Positions 1 to 8,809 are shown, counted from the stretch's first letter. The stretch: 64,000 nucleotides of DNA from Streptomyces sp. NBC_01241 (GCF_041435435.1 NZ_CP108494.1:1674001-1738000), one strand, 5' to 3'. Program-made: numbers and translations. Notes: generated by a model from the sequence alone, not told the origin.

Positions 1-2073
1 GGTGTGCACGCTGAACTCGTACGGGCGGCTGCTCTGCTTACCCGTGAACTCCCCCTTGCTCGCACCGATCCGCACGGTGACGTCGCCCGCGCCCCGGACC
101 GGTGCGTCCACGTCGGCGGTCTGGGTGGCGTACTTGCCGTCGCGGTGCTGCCGGGTGACGCCGTCGTCCTCGTACAGCGTGAACGACGAGGAGCCCTGCG
201 GGTAGATGTCCCAGGCGAGCGGGGAGCCGGCGGTGCGGTCCTTGTACGAGCGGATGCCCGGCCACATCGGCACGCCGGCACCGCCCTTGACGAACAGCGG
301 CAGGGTGTCGAGCGGGGCGCTGTAGTGGTCGACGGTGGTCGGGCCCTCGTATGTGCGGCCGTTCCAGTAGTCGGTCCAGGTGCCCTTCGGCAGATAGATG
401 CCGTTGCGCTCGGTGGTGTCCTGGTAGACGGGTGCGACGAGGAAGTCCTCGCCGGACATGAACTCGTACTTCGCCGCGTCCGTCGCCGCCTTCGGGTCGT
501 CGGGGAATTCGAGGGCCAGGGGCCGGACCATGCCGACGCCGGTCTTCGTCGCCTCGTGCGCGTAGGAGTACTGATAGGGCAGCAGCGACTCCTTGAGCTT
601 GAGGTAGTCGCGGTTGATGGAGGTGTACGGCTCCCCGTACCGGTAGGGCTGCTTGTCGCTGGCCGCCCAGCCGTCCATGGTCATCGTGGTCCCCAGGAAC
701 ATCTTCCACTGGAGGTCACGGGTGTACGTCTTGGCGCTGCCGCCGAAGATGCCGTCGACATCGCCGGTGGTGTACGCGAGACCGGACATCGTGGCGCCCG
801 CGTAGGTCGGAATCTGCCAGCGGATGTAGTCCCAGGTGCCGTACTGGTCACCGGACCACTGGACGCCGCAGCGCTGCGCACCCGCCCAGCTCTCGGGGGC
901 GTAGGTGAAGCCGCGGGCGTCGCTGTTGTCCTCGATGCCCTTGTACGCGTCCTTGCAGCCGTCGAGAGCGAACTTGTAGCCCTCGCCGATCCAGGCGACA
1001 TCGAGCTTCGCAACCCGCTGGCCCGCCTTGACCTGGTCGGCGATCTTGTCGATGCCGTCCTGGGTCCACAGGCCGAGCTGCATGCCGCGGTCCTGCAGGC
1101 CCTTCGCGGTCTCGGCGAGGTCCTCGTACCCGCAGCCGTAACCGTCGTTGACGAGCATCCAGCCGTTCGGCATGTCGTGCTCGACGTACCCGTCGGCGAC
1201 CTTCAGGGCGTCGAGGGTGCGCCGCTCGCCGCGGTTGGCGTTGTGGAGGTAGCAGTCGGCGTCGCCGATCTCCATCCCGTACACGGGTGGCAGGAAGGGC
1301 TTGCCGGTGAGTTTCGTGTACTGGCCGATGACGTCCTTGGCGCTGTCGCCCGCGAAGTAGTAGGCGTCGAAACGCTTTTCCTTCGCGCTGGTGGTCACCG
1401 GGTCGGTGAAGGCGTAGGTGTTCGGCGCGTAGGTATTGCGGAAGACGCCGTAGCCCGCCGAGGAGAGGTAGAACGGCACCGAGTTGGGGTGCCCGCCGTC
1501 GTCCCAGTTGTAGTCGACGCCGACCTCGACGGTCTTGTCCCGGTGCGAGGTGTTGCCGCGGCCGTTCTGCATCCCGGCGCCGTAGAACTGCTCGTCGGCG
1601 CCGCGGGCCAGGGTCTGCGTGGTCTGCTTCCCGTCCCAGCTCAGCCCCTTGGTCTCGGACCAGACCCGGGTACCGTCGGCCCGGTAGAGCGCGAAGCGCA
1701 GGGGCGCCTTGTAGGCGCGCAGGGTGATGCTGCCGGTGGAGAGTTCGTAGCGGTCGCCCTGCTCCTTCCACCGGGTGTGCGGCGGTGTGCCCTGTGGCAG
1801 CACGATGTCGTCGCCGGCCGGGTCGGAGAACGTACCGTCCGGGGCGAGTTCGATGCGGAAGGTCTCGGCGGAGACGAAGCTGACGCGAGCCTCGGCGGTG
1901 CCGGCCCGCAAGTGGTAGACGGATCTGTCGGCGGAGAACCCGGTGAGGTCGCCGACCGTGGTGGGGTCCGGTTCGGCGGCGCCGGCCTGACCGGCACCGG
2001 GCCCCGCGAAGACGGCGATCAGCCCGAACAAGGCTGCAACTGCCGCCGCTCTGATGCGCGTTGATGATTGCAT
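1..2073 (-). CDS. Secreted glycoside hydrolase family 31 enzyme, 3' end beyond the window
   Basis: The reading frame is open from the ATG at 2073 through base 1, giving 691 residues with the C-terminus missing. Residues 1-33 form a Sec-type signal peptide (basic start, hydrophobic core, AxA-like end), so the enzyme is exported. The N-terminal beta domain (about 45-250) leads into a GH31 barrel. The segment around residues 355-365 (AKLDVAWIGEG) holds the likely nucleophile Asp358. The WSGDQYGTWDYI segment near 406-417 holds the likely acid/base Asp409. GH31 enzymes hydrolyse alpha-glucosides, alpha-xylosides or alpha-galactosides; the substrate cannot be told from the sequence. No Shine-Dalgarno is obvious, and a small perfect inverted repeat sits where one would be expected. 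Confidence 0.85.
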   Translation of the reverse strand, partial: MQSSTRIRAAAVAALFGLIAVFAGPGAGQAGAAEPDPTTVGDLTGFSADRSVYHLRAGTAEARVSFVSAETFRIELAPDGTFSDPAGDDIVLPQGTPPHTRWKEQGDRYELSTGSITLRAYKAPLRFALYRADGTRVWSETKGLSWDGKQTTQTLARGADEQFYGAGMQNGRGNTSHRDKTVEVGVDYNWDDGGHPNSVPFYLSSAGYGVFRNTYAPNTYAFTDPVTTSAKEKRFDAYYFAGDSAKDVIGQYTKLTGKPFLPPVYGMEIGDADCYLHNANRGERRTLDALKVADGYVEHDMPNGWMLVNDGYGCGYEDLAETAKGLQDRGMQLGLWTQDGIDKIADQVKAGQRVAKLDVAWIGEGYKFALDGCKDAYKGIEDNSDARGFTYAPESWAGAQRCGVQWSGDQYGTWDYIRWQIPTYAGATMSGLAYTTGDVDGIFGGSAKTYTRDLQWKMFLGTTMTMDGWAASDKQPYRYGEPYTSINRDYLKLKESLLPYQYSYAHEATKTGVGMVRPLALEFPDDPKAATDAAKYEFMSGEDFLVAPVYQDTTERNGIYLPKGTWTDYWNGRTYEGPTTVDHYSAPLDTLPLFVKGGAGVPMWPGIRSYKDRTAGSPLAWDIYPQGSSSFTLYEDDGVTRQHRDGKYATQTADVDAPVRGAGDVTVRIGASKGEFTGKQSSRPYEFSVHT

Positions 2074-2076
2074 AGA

Positions 2077-2089
2077 GCGCTTTTAGCGC
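2077..2089. promoter_or_regulatory. Inverted repeat overlapping the leader of the GH31 gene
   Basis: The 13-base sequence GCGCTTTTAGCGC is a perfect 5-bp inverted repeat with a 3-base spacer, placed 4-16 bases before the ATG at 2073. That is the ribosome-binding region, and no purine-rich Shine-Dalgarno is visible there. It could be an operator for a sugar-responsive repressor or a small RNA hairpin controlling translation. Both readings are inference. Confidence 0.4.
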
Positions 2090-2211
2090 AGTATCGAGCA
2101 CTTGACCATGGACAAAACGGAACCGGCCCTGAACTTCGTCGAGAAGTCCAAGGCCGGCTCACGGGATGGCGATCCGCGCGCTGTCACCGCGCGCGGCAGT
2201 TGCGGGCGAGG

Positions 2212-3441
2212 CTACAGAGCGACACCCAGCAGCGCGTCGACGGTGCGCGAGACGAGGCCGGGCGCGCCCTCGTCCGTACCGCCCTCGGCGTTCTGACGCT
2301 CGGCCCAGCGGTCCACGGCGGCCAGCGCGGCCGGTGCGTCCAGGTCGTCGGCGAGGGCCTCGCGGACCTCCTCGACCAGGGCCTCGGCGGGCAGTCCGTC
2401 GGGCCGGGAGACGGCGGAACGCCAGCGTCCGAGCCGCTCGACGGCATCGGCGAGCACCTGATCGGTCCACTCCCAGTCGGACCGGTAGTGGTGCGACAGC
2501 AGGGCGAGGCGGATCGCCGCCGGGTCCACGCCGTCGTGGCGGAGCTTCGACACGAAGACCAGGTTGCCCCTGGACTTGGACATCTTCTCGCCGTCCAGGG
2601 CGACCATTCCGGCGTGTACGTACGCCTGCGCGAACGGGTGCTCGCCGGTCAGCACCTGGGCGTGCGAGGCGCCCATCTCGTGGTGCGGGAAGGCGAGATC
2701 GGACCCGCCTCCCTGCACGTCGAAGCCCATGCCGAGGTGGTCCAGGGCGATGGCGACGCACTCGATGTGCCAGCCCGGGCGGCCGGGGCCGAGGGAGGCC
2801 CCGTCCCAGCTCGGCTCGCCCTCACGGGCGGCCATCCAGAGCATCGGGTCGAGCGGGTTCTTCTTGCCCGGGCGCTCCGGGTCACCGCCTCGCTCGGCGG
2901 AGAGCAGCCGCATCGCCTCGGCATCGAGGTGGGAGACCCCGCCGAAGTGCGGGTCGGTCTCGACGGAGAAGTAGACGTCCCCGTCGAGCTCGTAGGCGGC
3001 GCCCGCGTCCCGGAGCCGTTCGACGAGCGGGACGATGCCCGGTATCGCCTCCACGGCGCCGATGTAGTGCTTCGGCGGGAGCATGCGCAGGGCAGTCATG
3101 TCCTCGCGGAACAGAGCCGTCTCGCGCTCGGCGAGCTCGGTCCAGTCCTGACCGTCGCGCACGGCCCGCTCCAGCAGCGGATCGTCCACGTCGGTCACGT
3201 TCTGGACATAGTGGACCTGCCGCTTGTTGTCGAGCCACACGCGCTGAACGAGGTCGAACGCGTTGTAGGTCGCCGCATGACCCATGTGGGTCGCGTCGTA
3301 CGGCGTGATGCCGCAGACGTAGATACGGGCGACGGGACCGGGGTCAAGAGTGATCCGTCCGCCGGTCGCGGTGTCGTGGATCCGAAGGTCGCGGCCCTTG
3401 CCAGGCAGGGCGGGGACCTCAGAAGCGGGCCAGGCATGCAT
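2212..3441 (-). CDS. mshC: L-cysteine:1D-myo-inositol 2-amino-2-deoxy-alpha-D-glucopyranoside ligase MshC
   Basis: This ATP-dependent ligase joins cysteine to GlcN-Ins, the third committed step of mycothiol biosynthesis in actinobacteria. The protein has 409 residues, the usual family length, and is related to cysteinyl-tRNA synthetase. A class I HIGH-type motif appears as THMGHA (51-56) and KMSKS is at 286-290. The expected zinc ligands are Cys43, Cys228 and His253. It lacks the tRNA anticodon-binding extension of CysS, which supports MshC over CysS. The gene reads away from the SCO1664-like/DUF3090 pair upstream in the same orientation, an arrangement common in Streptomyces. Confidence 0.95.
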   Translation of the reverse strand: MHAWPASEVPALPGKGRDLRIHDTATGGRITLDPGPVARIYVCGITPYDATHMGHAATYNAFDLVQRVWLDNKRQVHYVQNVTDVDDPLLERAVRDGQDWTELAERETALFREDMTALRMLPPKHYIGAVEAIPGIVPLVERLRDAGAAYELDGDVYFSVETDPHFGGVSHLDAEAMRLLSAERGGDPERPGKKNPLDPMLWMAAREGEPSWDGASLGPGRPGWHIECVAIALDHLGMGFDVQGGGSDLAFPHHEMGASHAQVLTGEHPFAQAYVHAGMVALDGEKMSKSRGNLVFVSKLRHDGVDPAAIRLALLSHHYRSDWEWTDQVLADAVERLGRWRSAVSRPDGLPAEALVEEVREALADDLDAPAALAAVDRWAERQNAEGGTDEGAPGLVSRTVDALLGVAL

Positions 3442-3592
3442 GCCACGAGCGTAACCGGATGCATGTTCCGGATACGAACCGGATACCTGATCTTGGCCGA
3501 AGAGGCGGTCTTGCGCGGTGTGGGTTCATCGGTTCAGGTACGGGCAAGCCCCCTGTGCGCCGCCCCTCGGCCGCCGGAGTGGCTCGATTTCG

Positions 3593-4447
3593 TCACACCG
3601 GTGGCCAGGGGATCGACGGCCACGCGCCGCTCGGTTCCGGGTGCCGCCCCGAGGCCTTCAGCCCCGCCACGCGTCCCCGCAACGCCTCGATCTCGGCCGC
3701 GGTGATCAGCTCGGCCAGCCGGGTGACGAGCGAGGTCCCCGGCGCCAGCTCCGCAGCCAGCCGGTCCACGACCTCGACGGCCTCGGCCGTCAGCGGCTCC
3801 CCCGCCCATCCCCACAGCAGCGTGCGCAGCTTGTCCTCGGCGTTGAAGGTCACGCCGTGATCGATGCCGTAGAGCCGGCCGCCGGGTGCGGGCAGCAGAT
3901 GGCCGCCCTTGCGGTCACCGTTGTTGATCACGGCGTCGAGGACCGCGAGCCGCCGCAGCCGCGGATCGTCCGCGTGCACCAGCAGGGCCGTCCTCCCCTC
4001 CCCCACCTCGGCGAGGGCGACGGCCTTCCAGCCCTCCCCCGGCTCCTCGTCGTCGACGAGCGCGAGGAGCGGCGGCAGGCCGTCCGGGGAGGACTCGTCG
4101 TCCTGGGGCGCCGCCTCGATCCACAGCTGGCACATGCCCTCGCCGTACGGACCGTCCCGCAGCACGGTGGGCGGTATGAGCCCCCAACCGGTCACCTCGG
4201 AGATCTCGTACGCAGCCACCTCGCGCCGGGCGAGCGTGCCGTCGGGGAAGTCCCACAGGGGCCGTTCCCCGGCCACGGGCTTGTAGACGCACGTCACCTC
4301 GTCGCCGTCGTGGGCGACCGTGCAGTAGAGCACCGCGTTGGACGCCCCGCGGACCTGGCCAAGAACGGTGAGCCGGCCCTCGGTGAGCACGGTGACCAGT
4401 TCGGTGTCGGTCAGGCTCCGCGACGGTATCCGTTCTGGCGCGGGCAT
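3593..4447 (-). CDS. SCO1664-family protein (PI3/4-kinase-like fold)
   Basis: This 284-residue protein belongs to a conserved actinobacterial family found beside mshC and DUF3090. Family annotation links it to the phosphatidylinositol 3-/4-kinase-like fold. Visible kinase-like elements are VTCVYKPVAGERPLWDFPDG (ATP-lysine region) and the NNGDRKGGHLL / GIDHGVTF pair, which resembles a catalytic loop followed by a metal-binding Asp. The ATG at 4447 is preferred over the longer frame because GGAAGGA lies just upstream. The start overlaps the end of the DUF3090 gene by 37 bases, implying translational coupling. Substrate and role are unknown. Confidence 0.8.
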   Translation of the reverse strand: MPAPERIPSRSLTDTELVTVLTEGRLTVLGQVRGASNAVLYCTVAHDGDEVTCVYKPVAGERPLWDFPDGTLARREVAAYEISEVTGWGLIPPTVLRDGPYGEGMCQLWIEAAPQDDESSPDGLPPLLALVDDEEPGEGWKAVALAEVGEGRTALLVHADDPRLRRLAVLDAVINNGDRKGGHLLPAPGGRLYGIDHGVTFNAEDKLRTLLWGWAGEPLTAEAVEVVDRLAAELAPGTSLVTRLAELITAAEIEALRGRVAGLKASGRHPEPSGAWPSIPWPPV

Positions 4448-5001
4448 ACGTGTCCTTCCGGGTCGAGCGGCAGGCTGCACAGCGGGCACGGCGGGCGCCC
4501 GGCGTTCACGACGTCCAGGGCGCGCTTGGCGAAGGCCCGGGCCTGCGCCCCGCTGAGGCGGACGCGGAGCATCGGCGGGCCGTTCTCCTCGTCCTGGAGC
4601 AGCCGCTCCTCGGCCTCCGCGAGATCCTCGTCGGATTCCACGTCCAGCTCGACGAGCGCCTGCGCCTCGACGATCATGCGCTGTTCCTCGCCGTCCCAGG
4701 CGAGCGCCATCGTGCCGACCCGGAACTCCTCCTCGACGGGCACGTCGAGGGGCGCGGTGTCGGTGACGTCCATGGGCGCCACGGCGGGCACCGGAGAGTT
4801 TCCGCCGGTCCGCCGCACCACCTCGTCGAGCAGTTCGTCGATGCGCTCGGCGAGCGCGGCGACCTGAGTCTTCTCCAGGGCCACGCTGGTGACGCGTCCG
4901 CCTGAGGATGCCTGCAGGAAGAACGTACGACGTCCAGGCAACCCGACCGTACCGGCCACGAAACGGTCCGGGGGGTCGTAGAGGAACACCTGACGGGACA
5001 C
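4411..5001 (-). CDS. DUF3090 domain-containing protein
   Basis: The 196-residue protein begins MSRQVFLYDPPDRFVAGTVG, the typical opening of DUF3090. It ends with a zinc-ribbon-like CPLCSLPLDPEGHVCP segment containing three cysteines and a nearby histidine. It is cytosolic with no membrane segment. The GTG start at 5001 follows an AGGGAG ribosome-binding site. Its 3' end overlaps the SCO1664-like gene, so the two are probably co-translated and may act together. The function of the family is not established. Confidence 0.85.
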   Translation of the reverse strand: MSRQVFLYDPPDRFVAGTVGLPGRRTFFLQASSGGRVTSVALEKTQVAALAERIDELLDEVVRRTGGNSPVPAVAPMDVTDTAPLDVPVEEEFRVGTMALAWDGEEQRMIVEAQALVELDVESDEDLAEAEERLLQDEENGPPMLRVRLSGAQARAFAKRALDVVNAGRPPCPLCSLPLDPEGHVCPRQNGYRRGA

Positions 5002-5106
5002 GTCCTGTCTCCCTTGAAAATTGACGGCAGATGAGGGGCGGCGGCGGCCTTGGGGGTTACCCCGGTAAGGGCGCCTACGGCGCGTCCACCCTACTGCGCG
5101 GAGCGA

Positions 5107-5829
5107 TCACGGTGCCCCAGCGCCGCCACCGACCGCCGCGTCCGCATCGGTGTCCGCCTCCGGTCGCCGGTCCGGGGCCGCCTCGGCGGTGTGCTCCCGC
5201 GGTGCCAGCGAGGCCAGGTCCCCGGTGTCGCCGAGCCGCAGCAGAAAGGGCCGCAGCCGGGTGTAGCGGATCGCGGTGACCGAACACGGGTCGGCCTGGA
5301 TCCGCTGGAAGAGGTCGAGATGGAGGCCGAGCGCGTCGGCGACGAGGGCCTTGATGATGTCGCCGTGGGAGCACATCACGTAGGCGGCGTCGCCACCGTG
5401 CTCGGCCTCGATCCGCGCGTTCCAGTCCCGCACGGCGTCGACGGCACGCGCCTGCATGGCGCGCATGGACTCACCGCCGGGGAACGCCGCGGCCGACGGA
5501 TGCTGTTGCACGACGCCCATCAGCGGCTCGTCGGTGAGTTCGGCGAGCTTGCGTCCCGACCAGTCGCCGTAGTCGCACTCGTTGATCCGCTCCTCGGTGT
5601 GCAGCGTCAGCTCCGGCCGCGCGTCGAGCAGCGGCCGCAGGGTCTCCCGGCAGCGCTGCAGCGGGCTGCTGACGACGGCGGCCAGCGGCAGTGCGGCCAG
5701 CCGTCCGGGCAGCTCCGCGGCCTGGGCGGCGCCGCGCTCGTCGAGCGCGACACCGGGCGTCCGGCCCGCGAGCACCCCGGCCGTGTTGGCGGTGGAGCGT
5801 CCATGGCGTACGAGGATCAGGGTGGGCAT
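5107..5829 (-). CDS. Histidine phosphatase family protein (phosphoglycerate-mutase-like, MSMEG_4193 type)
   Basis: The 240-residue protein starts MPTLILVRHGRSTANTAG; the RHG motif near residues 8-10 carries the catalytic histidine that is phosphorylated during turnover. A second conserved histidine lies in MCSHGDIIKAL, and the acid is probably in ERINECDYGDWSG. The frame is open further upstream, but the added residues are Arg/Pro-rich and lack family similarity, so ATG 5829 is chosen. It lies next to the DUF3090/SCO1664 pair in the same orientation. The C-terminal tail is Ala/Asp/Pro-rich and probably disordered. The substrate is unknown. Confidence 0.85.
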   Translation of the reverse strand: MPTLILVRHGRSTANTAGVLAGRTPGVALDERGAAQAAELPGRLAALPLAAVVSSPLQRCRETLRPLLDARPELTLHTEERINECDYGDWSGRKLAELTDEPLMGVVQQHPSAAAFPGGESMRAMQARAVDAVRDWNARIEAEHGGDAAYVMCSHGDIIKALVADALGLHLDLFQRIQADPCSVTAIRYTRLRPFLLRLGDTGDLASLAPREHTAEAAPDRRPEADTDADAAVGGGAGAP

Positions 5830-5888
5830 ACGGGCCAGCGTAGGCCGCTGCCGGCGGTGAGGTGCGCCGGGGAGCGGGGCAGGGAAGA

Positions 5889-6884
5889 ATGCGCGCCGTG
5901 ATTGTGGACTGTGCGATCTACCGGGACGGGCGTCGTACCGAAGGCCCCGCCGATCTTTCCGATGCCCTCGCGGAGGCACGGGCGACCGGGGACGCGTTTC
6001 TCTGGATCGGCCTGTACGAGCCGACGGAGCAGGAGGTCGACCGCGTCAGCAGCGAGTTCGGACTCCATCCGCTGGCCGTGGAGGACGCCCTGAGCGCGCA
6101 CCAGCGGCCCAAGCTGGAGGTCTACGACGACTCGCTCTTCGCGGTCATCAAGCCGGTGGTGTACGAGCACCTGAGCGACACCGTCACCACCGACGAGCTG
6201 ATGGCCTTCATCGGCGATTCCTTCGTCGTGACGGTCCGGCACGGGGAGGGCGCGCCGCTCGCCGCGGTACGCCGCCGGCTGGAGTCGGAGCCGGAGGTCC
6301 TCAAGCACGGGCCGACCGCGGTGCTGTACGCGATCAGCGACGCCGTGGTCGACCACTACATCGAGGTGGCGGGCGAGCTCCAGGCCGACCTGGAGGAGCT
6401 GGAGACCGAGGTGTTCGCGCCGACCGGCACCACGGACACCAAGAACACCGCGTCCCGCATCTACACCTTCAAGCGGCAGCTCCTGGAGTTCCGCCGGGCC
6501 GCCGGGCCGCTGAGCGCCCCCATGGCCCGTCTGGCGAGCGCGGAAGTGCCGTTCGTCCCCGAGCACTCGCAGCCGTTCTTCCGCGACGTGAGCGACCATC
6601 TGACGCGTGCCAACGAGTATGTGGACGGGCTCGACCGGCTGCTCTCCGACATCCTCGCGGCGCATCTGGCCCAGGTGGGCGTGCGGCAGAACGACGACAT
6701 GCGCAAGATCTCGGCCTGGGCGGCGATGGCCGCCGTACCGACGATGGTGGCGGGGATCTACGGCATGAACTTCAAGCACATGCCGGAACTCGGCTGGGCG
6801 TGGGCCTATCCGGTGGTGATCGTGCTGATGGGTTCCGTGGTGTTCGGCCTGTACCGGCAGTTCAAGCGGCGCGGCTGGCTCTGA
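5889..6884 (+). CDS. corA: CorA-family magnesium/cobalt transporter
   Basis: This 331-residue CorA-type channel has a long cytosolic alpha/beta and helical domain followed by two C-terminal membrane helices. The signature YGMNFKHMPE, with the diagnostic GMN, joins helix one (AMAAVPTMVAGI) to helix two (YPVVIVLMGSVVFGLY). A basic RQFKRRGWL tail follows, as expected at the cytosolic end. ATG 5889 is preferred because AGGGAAG precedes it and the family start MRAVIVDCAIY follows. It is divergent from the histidine phosphatase, with only about 60 bases between them for both promoters. Confidence 0.92.
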   Translation: MRAVIVDCAIYRDGRRTEGPADLSDALAEARATGDAFLWIGLYEPTEQEVDRVSSEFGLHPLAVEDALSAHQRPKLEVYDDSLFAVIKPVVYEHLSDTVTTDELMAFIGDSFVVTVRHGEGAPLAAVRRRLESEPEVLKHGPTAVLYAISDAVVDHYIEVAGELQADLEELETEVFAPTGTTDTKNTASRIYTFKRQLLEFRRAAGPLSAPMARLASAEVPFVPEHSQPFFRDVSDHLTRANEYVDGLDRLLSDILAAHLAQVGVRQNDDMRKISAWAAMAAVPTMVAGIYGMNFKHMPELGWAWAYPVVIVLMGSVVFGLYRQFKRRGWL

Positions 6885-6909
6885 CGGCCGGTCCGCCGCG
6901 GCGCCCGGA

Positions 6910-7383
6910 TCAGGCGAACTCGGCCGCCTGCGCGGCGGTACCGCCCAGTGCGTCGCGCCGCGCGGGCGGCTCCAGGCTCACCATGCGCCGCCATCCCAGG
7001 AGCCGTTCGTACGCGTAGATCCCGTGGATCCCCGCGGTCAGCGCCGCCGCCTTGGCCCGGGGCCAGCCGAGGATGCGGCCCATGTGGTCCATCACGGCGA
7101 GGCTGACGTCGCGGTACACCCGGATCTCGGCGAGCGCGCACTCGCGCAGGATGCGCTGGATGGTACGGCCGTGTCCGACGAGGGCGAGCCGGAGCAACTC
7201 CTCGTGGCAGTAGGCCAGGTGGTTGTCCTCGTCGTTCGAGATCATCCGCACCGCGCGGCCGAGGTCGGGGTGGTCGGCGAAGTGCTTGCGCAGCAGCGTC
7301 ATCTGCTCGGTTCCTTGCCGAGAGCACCACTGCCACCTCCGTACCGGCATCCGCCCGTCGACAGTCAAATGCGGCACACCCAC
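6910..7383 (-). pseudogene. Remnant of a ferritin-like domain protein, 5' end lost
   Basis: The C-terminal part reads like a complete helical-bundle segment. It includes TEQMTLLRKHFADHPDLG, an E-x-x-H style NDEDNHLAYCHEE motif, and a second acidic helix ECALAEIRVYRDVS. The first 25 or so codons (MGVPHLTVDGRMPVRRWQW...) look like random intergenic translation, and the preceding helices of a ferritin-like bundle are missing. The gene therefore appears truncated by a deletion just before the TEQM segment near 7308. A short functional product starting at Met28 (7302) cannot be excluded. Upstream bases to 7616 hold no recognisable gene. Confidence 0.5.
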
Positions 7384-7527
7384 CCGGGCAACAGGAACGT
7401 CCCCCGGCTACGCCGGACGGGTCGCGGCGTTCCCGGCCCGTCCGGCGGTCGAGGACGGACCGTGGCCCCGGTGACCCCGCGCCGGAGCGCGCACCGATCG
7501 GCGTAACCCCGCGCCCACGAAAGCGTT

Positions 7528-7539
7528 GTTACGCGTAAC
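7528..7539. promoter_or_regulatory. 12-bp perfect palindrome GTTACGCGTAAC
   Basis: This perfect palindrome lies in the gap between the ferritin-like remnant and the LLM oxidoreductase gene, immediately beside a long hairpin. It resembles a dimeric repressor site. No intact gene starts just downstream on either strand, so it may be the orphaned operator of the truncated ferritin-like gene. Confidence 0.3.
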
Positions 7540-7578
7540 GGCCGTGGCGGGGAGCCCCCGAGCCCCCACCACGGCCGT
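7538..7578 (-). terminator. Hairpin downstream of the LLM oxidoreductase gene
   Basis: ACGGCCGTGGCGGGG (7538-7552) pairs with CCCCACCACGGCCGT (7564-7578) with a single mismatch and an 11-base loop. It lies about 40 bases past the stop of the LLM gene in its direction of transcription. There is no clear T-tract, which is common for Streptomyces terminators. Confidence 0.5.
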
Positions 7579-7616
7579 AGCGCTCTCCCGGAGCCCCCTC
7601 CGTCCACCGGTCCGCA

Positions 7617-8666
7617 CTACGCGAGCCCGGACCGCTCCAGCGCCTCCGTGCCGGCCCGCAGAGCCGTGATCCGCTCGTCGAGCGTGAACCCGGCCGGAGC
7701 CAGGGTCAGTGTCGTGACCCCCGCCGCGGCGTACGCCTGCATCCGCTCGGCGATCCGCTCGACCGGACCGAGCAGCGTGGTCTGGTCGATCAGCTGGTGC
7801 GGGACGGCCGCGGCGGCGCCGCTCTTGTCGCCGGACAGGTACTTGTCCTGGATCTCGGCGGCTTCCTTCTCGTAGCCCATGCGCTGCGCGAGCTGGTTGT
7901 AGAAGTTCTGCTTGCGGCTGCCCATGCCGCCCACATACAGCGCGGTGTACGGACGGAACATGTCCGCGAGGCCGTTGACGTCGTCACCGACGGCGAGCGG
8001 CAGGGTCGGGCAGACGTCGAAGCCCTCCATGGTCTTCCCGGCCTTCTCGCGGCCCGCCCGCAGGTACTTCACGGCGGTGTCCTCGAGGTGCTCCGCCGAG
8101 GGGAAGATGAGCAGCGCCCCGTCGGCGATCTCGCCGGTCTGTTCCAGGTTCTTCGGGCCGATCGCGGCGATGTAGAGCGGAATGTGCTCGCGCTGCGGGT
8201 GGACGGTGAGCTTGATGGGCTTGCCCGGGCCGTCGGGCAGCGGGAGCGTCCAGTGCTGACCCTCGTACGACAGCCGCTCACGGGACATCGCCTTGCGGAC
8301 GATCTCCACGTACTCCCGGGTGCGGGCCAGCGGCTTGTCGAACTTGACGCCGTACCAGCCCTCGGAGACCTGCGGTCCCGACACGCCGAGGCCGAGCCGG
8401 AACCGGCCGCCGGAGAGCGAGTCGAGGGTGGCGGCGGTCATCGCCGTCATCGCGGGCTGGCGGGCCGGGATCTGCATGATCGCGGAGCCGACGTCGATGG
8501 ATTCGGTCCGGGCGGCGACCCAGGCGAGCACCGTCGGCGCGTCGGAGCCGTACGCCTCGGCCGCCCAGCAGACGTCGTATCCGAGCCGGTCGGCCTCCTG
8601 GGCGACGGCGAGGTTGTCGCCGTCCATTCCCGCACCCCAGTAACCGAGATTGATGCCGAGCCGCAT
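7617..8666 (-). CDS. LLM-class F420-dependent oxidoreductase
   Basis: The 349-residue protein has the luciferase-like TIM-barrel pattern. It opens MRLGINLGYWGAGMDGDNLA, followed by ADRLGYDVCWAAEAYGSD and the GGRFRLGLGVSGPQVSEGWYG segment typical of F420-binding members. It is predicted to be cytosolic and to transfer hydride from reduced F420 to an unknown substrate. A perfect 14-bp palindrome sits 12 bases upstream of the ATG, so the gene is probably repressed by a TetR-type regulator encoded elsewhere. It is transcribed alone, divergent from the aldo/keto reductase. Confidence 0.88.
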   Translation of the reverse strand: MRLGINLGYWGAGMDGDNLAVAQEADRLGYDVCWAAEAYGSDAPTVLAWVAARTESIDVGSAIMQIPARQPAMTAMTAATLDSLSGGRFRLGLGVSGPQVSEGWYGVKFDKPLARTREYVEIVRKAMSRERLSYEGQHWTLPLPDGPGKPIKLTVHPQREHIPLYIAAIGPKNLEQTGEIADGALLIFPSAEHLEDTAVKYLRAGREKAGKTMEGFDVCPTLPLAVGDDVNGLADMFRPYTALYVGGMGSRKQNFYNQLAQRMGYEKEAAEIQDKYLSGDKSGAAAAVPHQLIDQTTLLGPVERIAERMQAYAAAGVTTLTLAPAGFTLDERITALRAGTEALERSGLA

Positions 8667-8677
8667 AGCCGCTCTCC

Positions 8678-8691
8678 TTACTGATCAGTAA
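8678..8691. promoter_or_regulatory. TetR-type operator before the LLM oxidoreductase gene
   Basis: TTACTGATCAGTAA is a perfect 14-bp palindrome placed 12-25 bases upstream of the LLM gene start at 8666. Its form (TTACT / AGTAA arms round TGATCA) matches operators of many TetR regulators that control fatty-acid and oxidoreductase genes. No tetR gene is adjacent, so the regulator would act in trans. Confidence 0.6.
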
Positions 8692-8809
8692 CGTGCCTGA
8701 GCTCCGGACTCTAGCGCGCGGCGGCGGCTTCCGGCAGAGGCGATGTGGTGCCGGGTTGTTGTCCACAGGCTTCCGCCGGGTGGGGTCCCGGCCAGTAATC
8801 TCAGCGCCC

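Noticed and set aside
4..2064. 686-codon + strand open frame opposite the GH31 gene
   Set aside because: Its composition is typical of a GC-rich antisense frame, while the minus frame has a signal peptide and GH31 motifs.
2068..3705. 545-codon + strand open frame opposite mshC
   Set aside because: mshC on the minus strand has all catalytic motifs; the + frame shows no domain.
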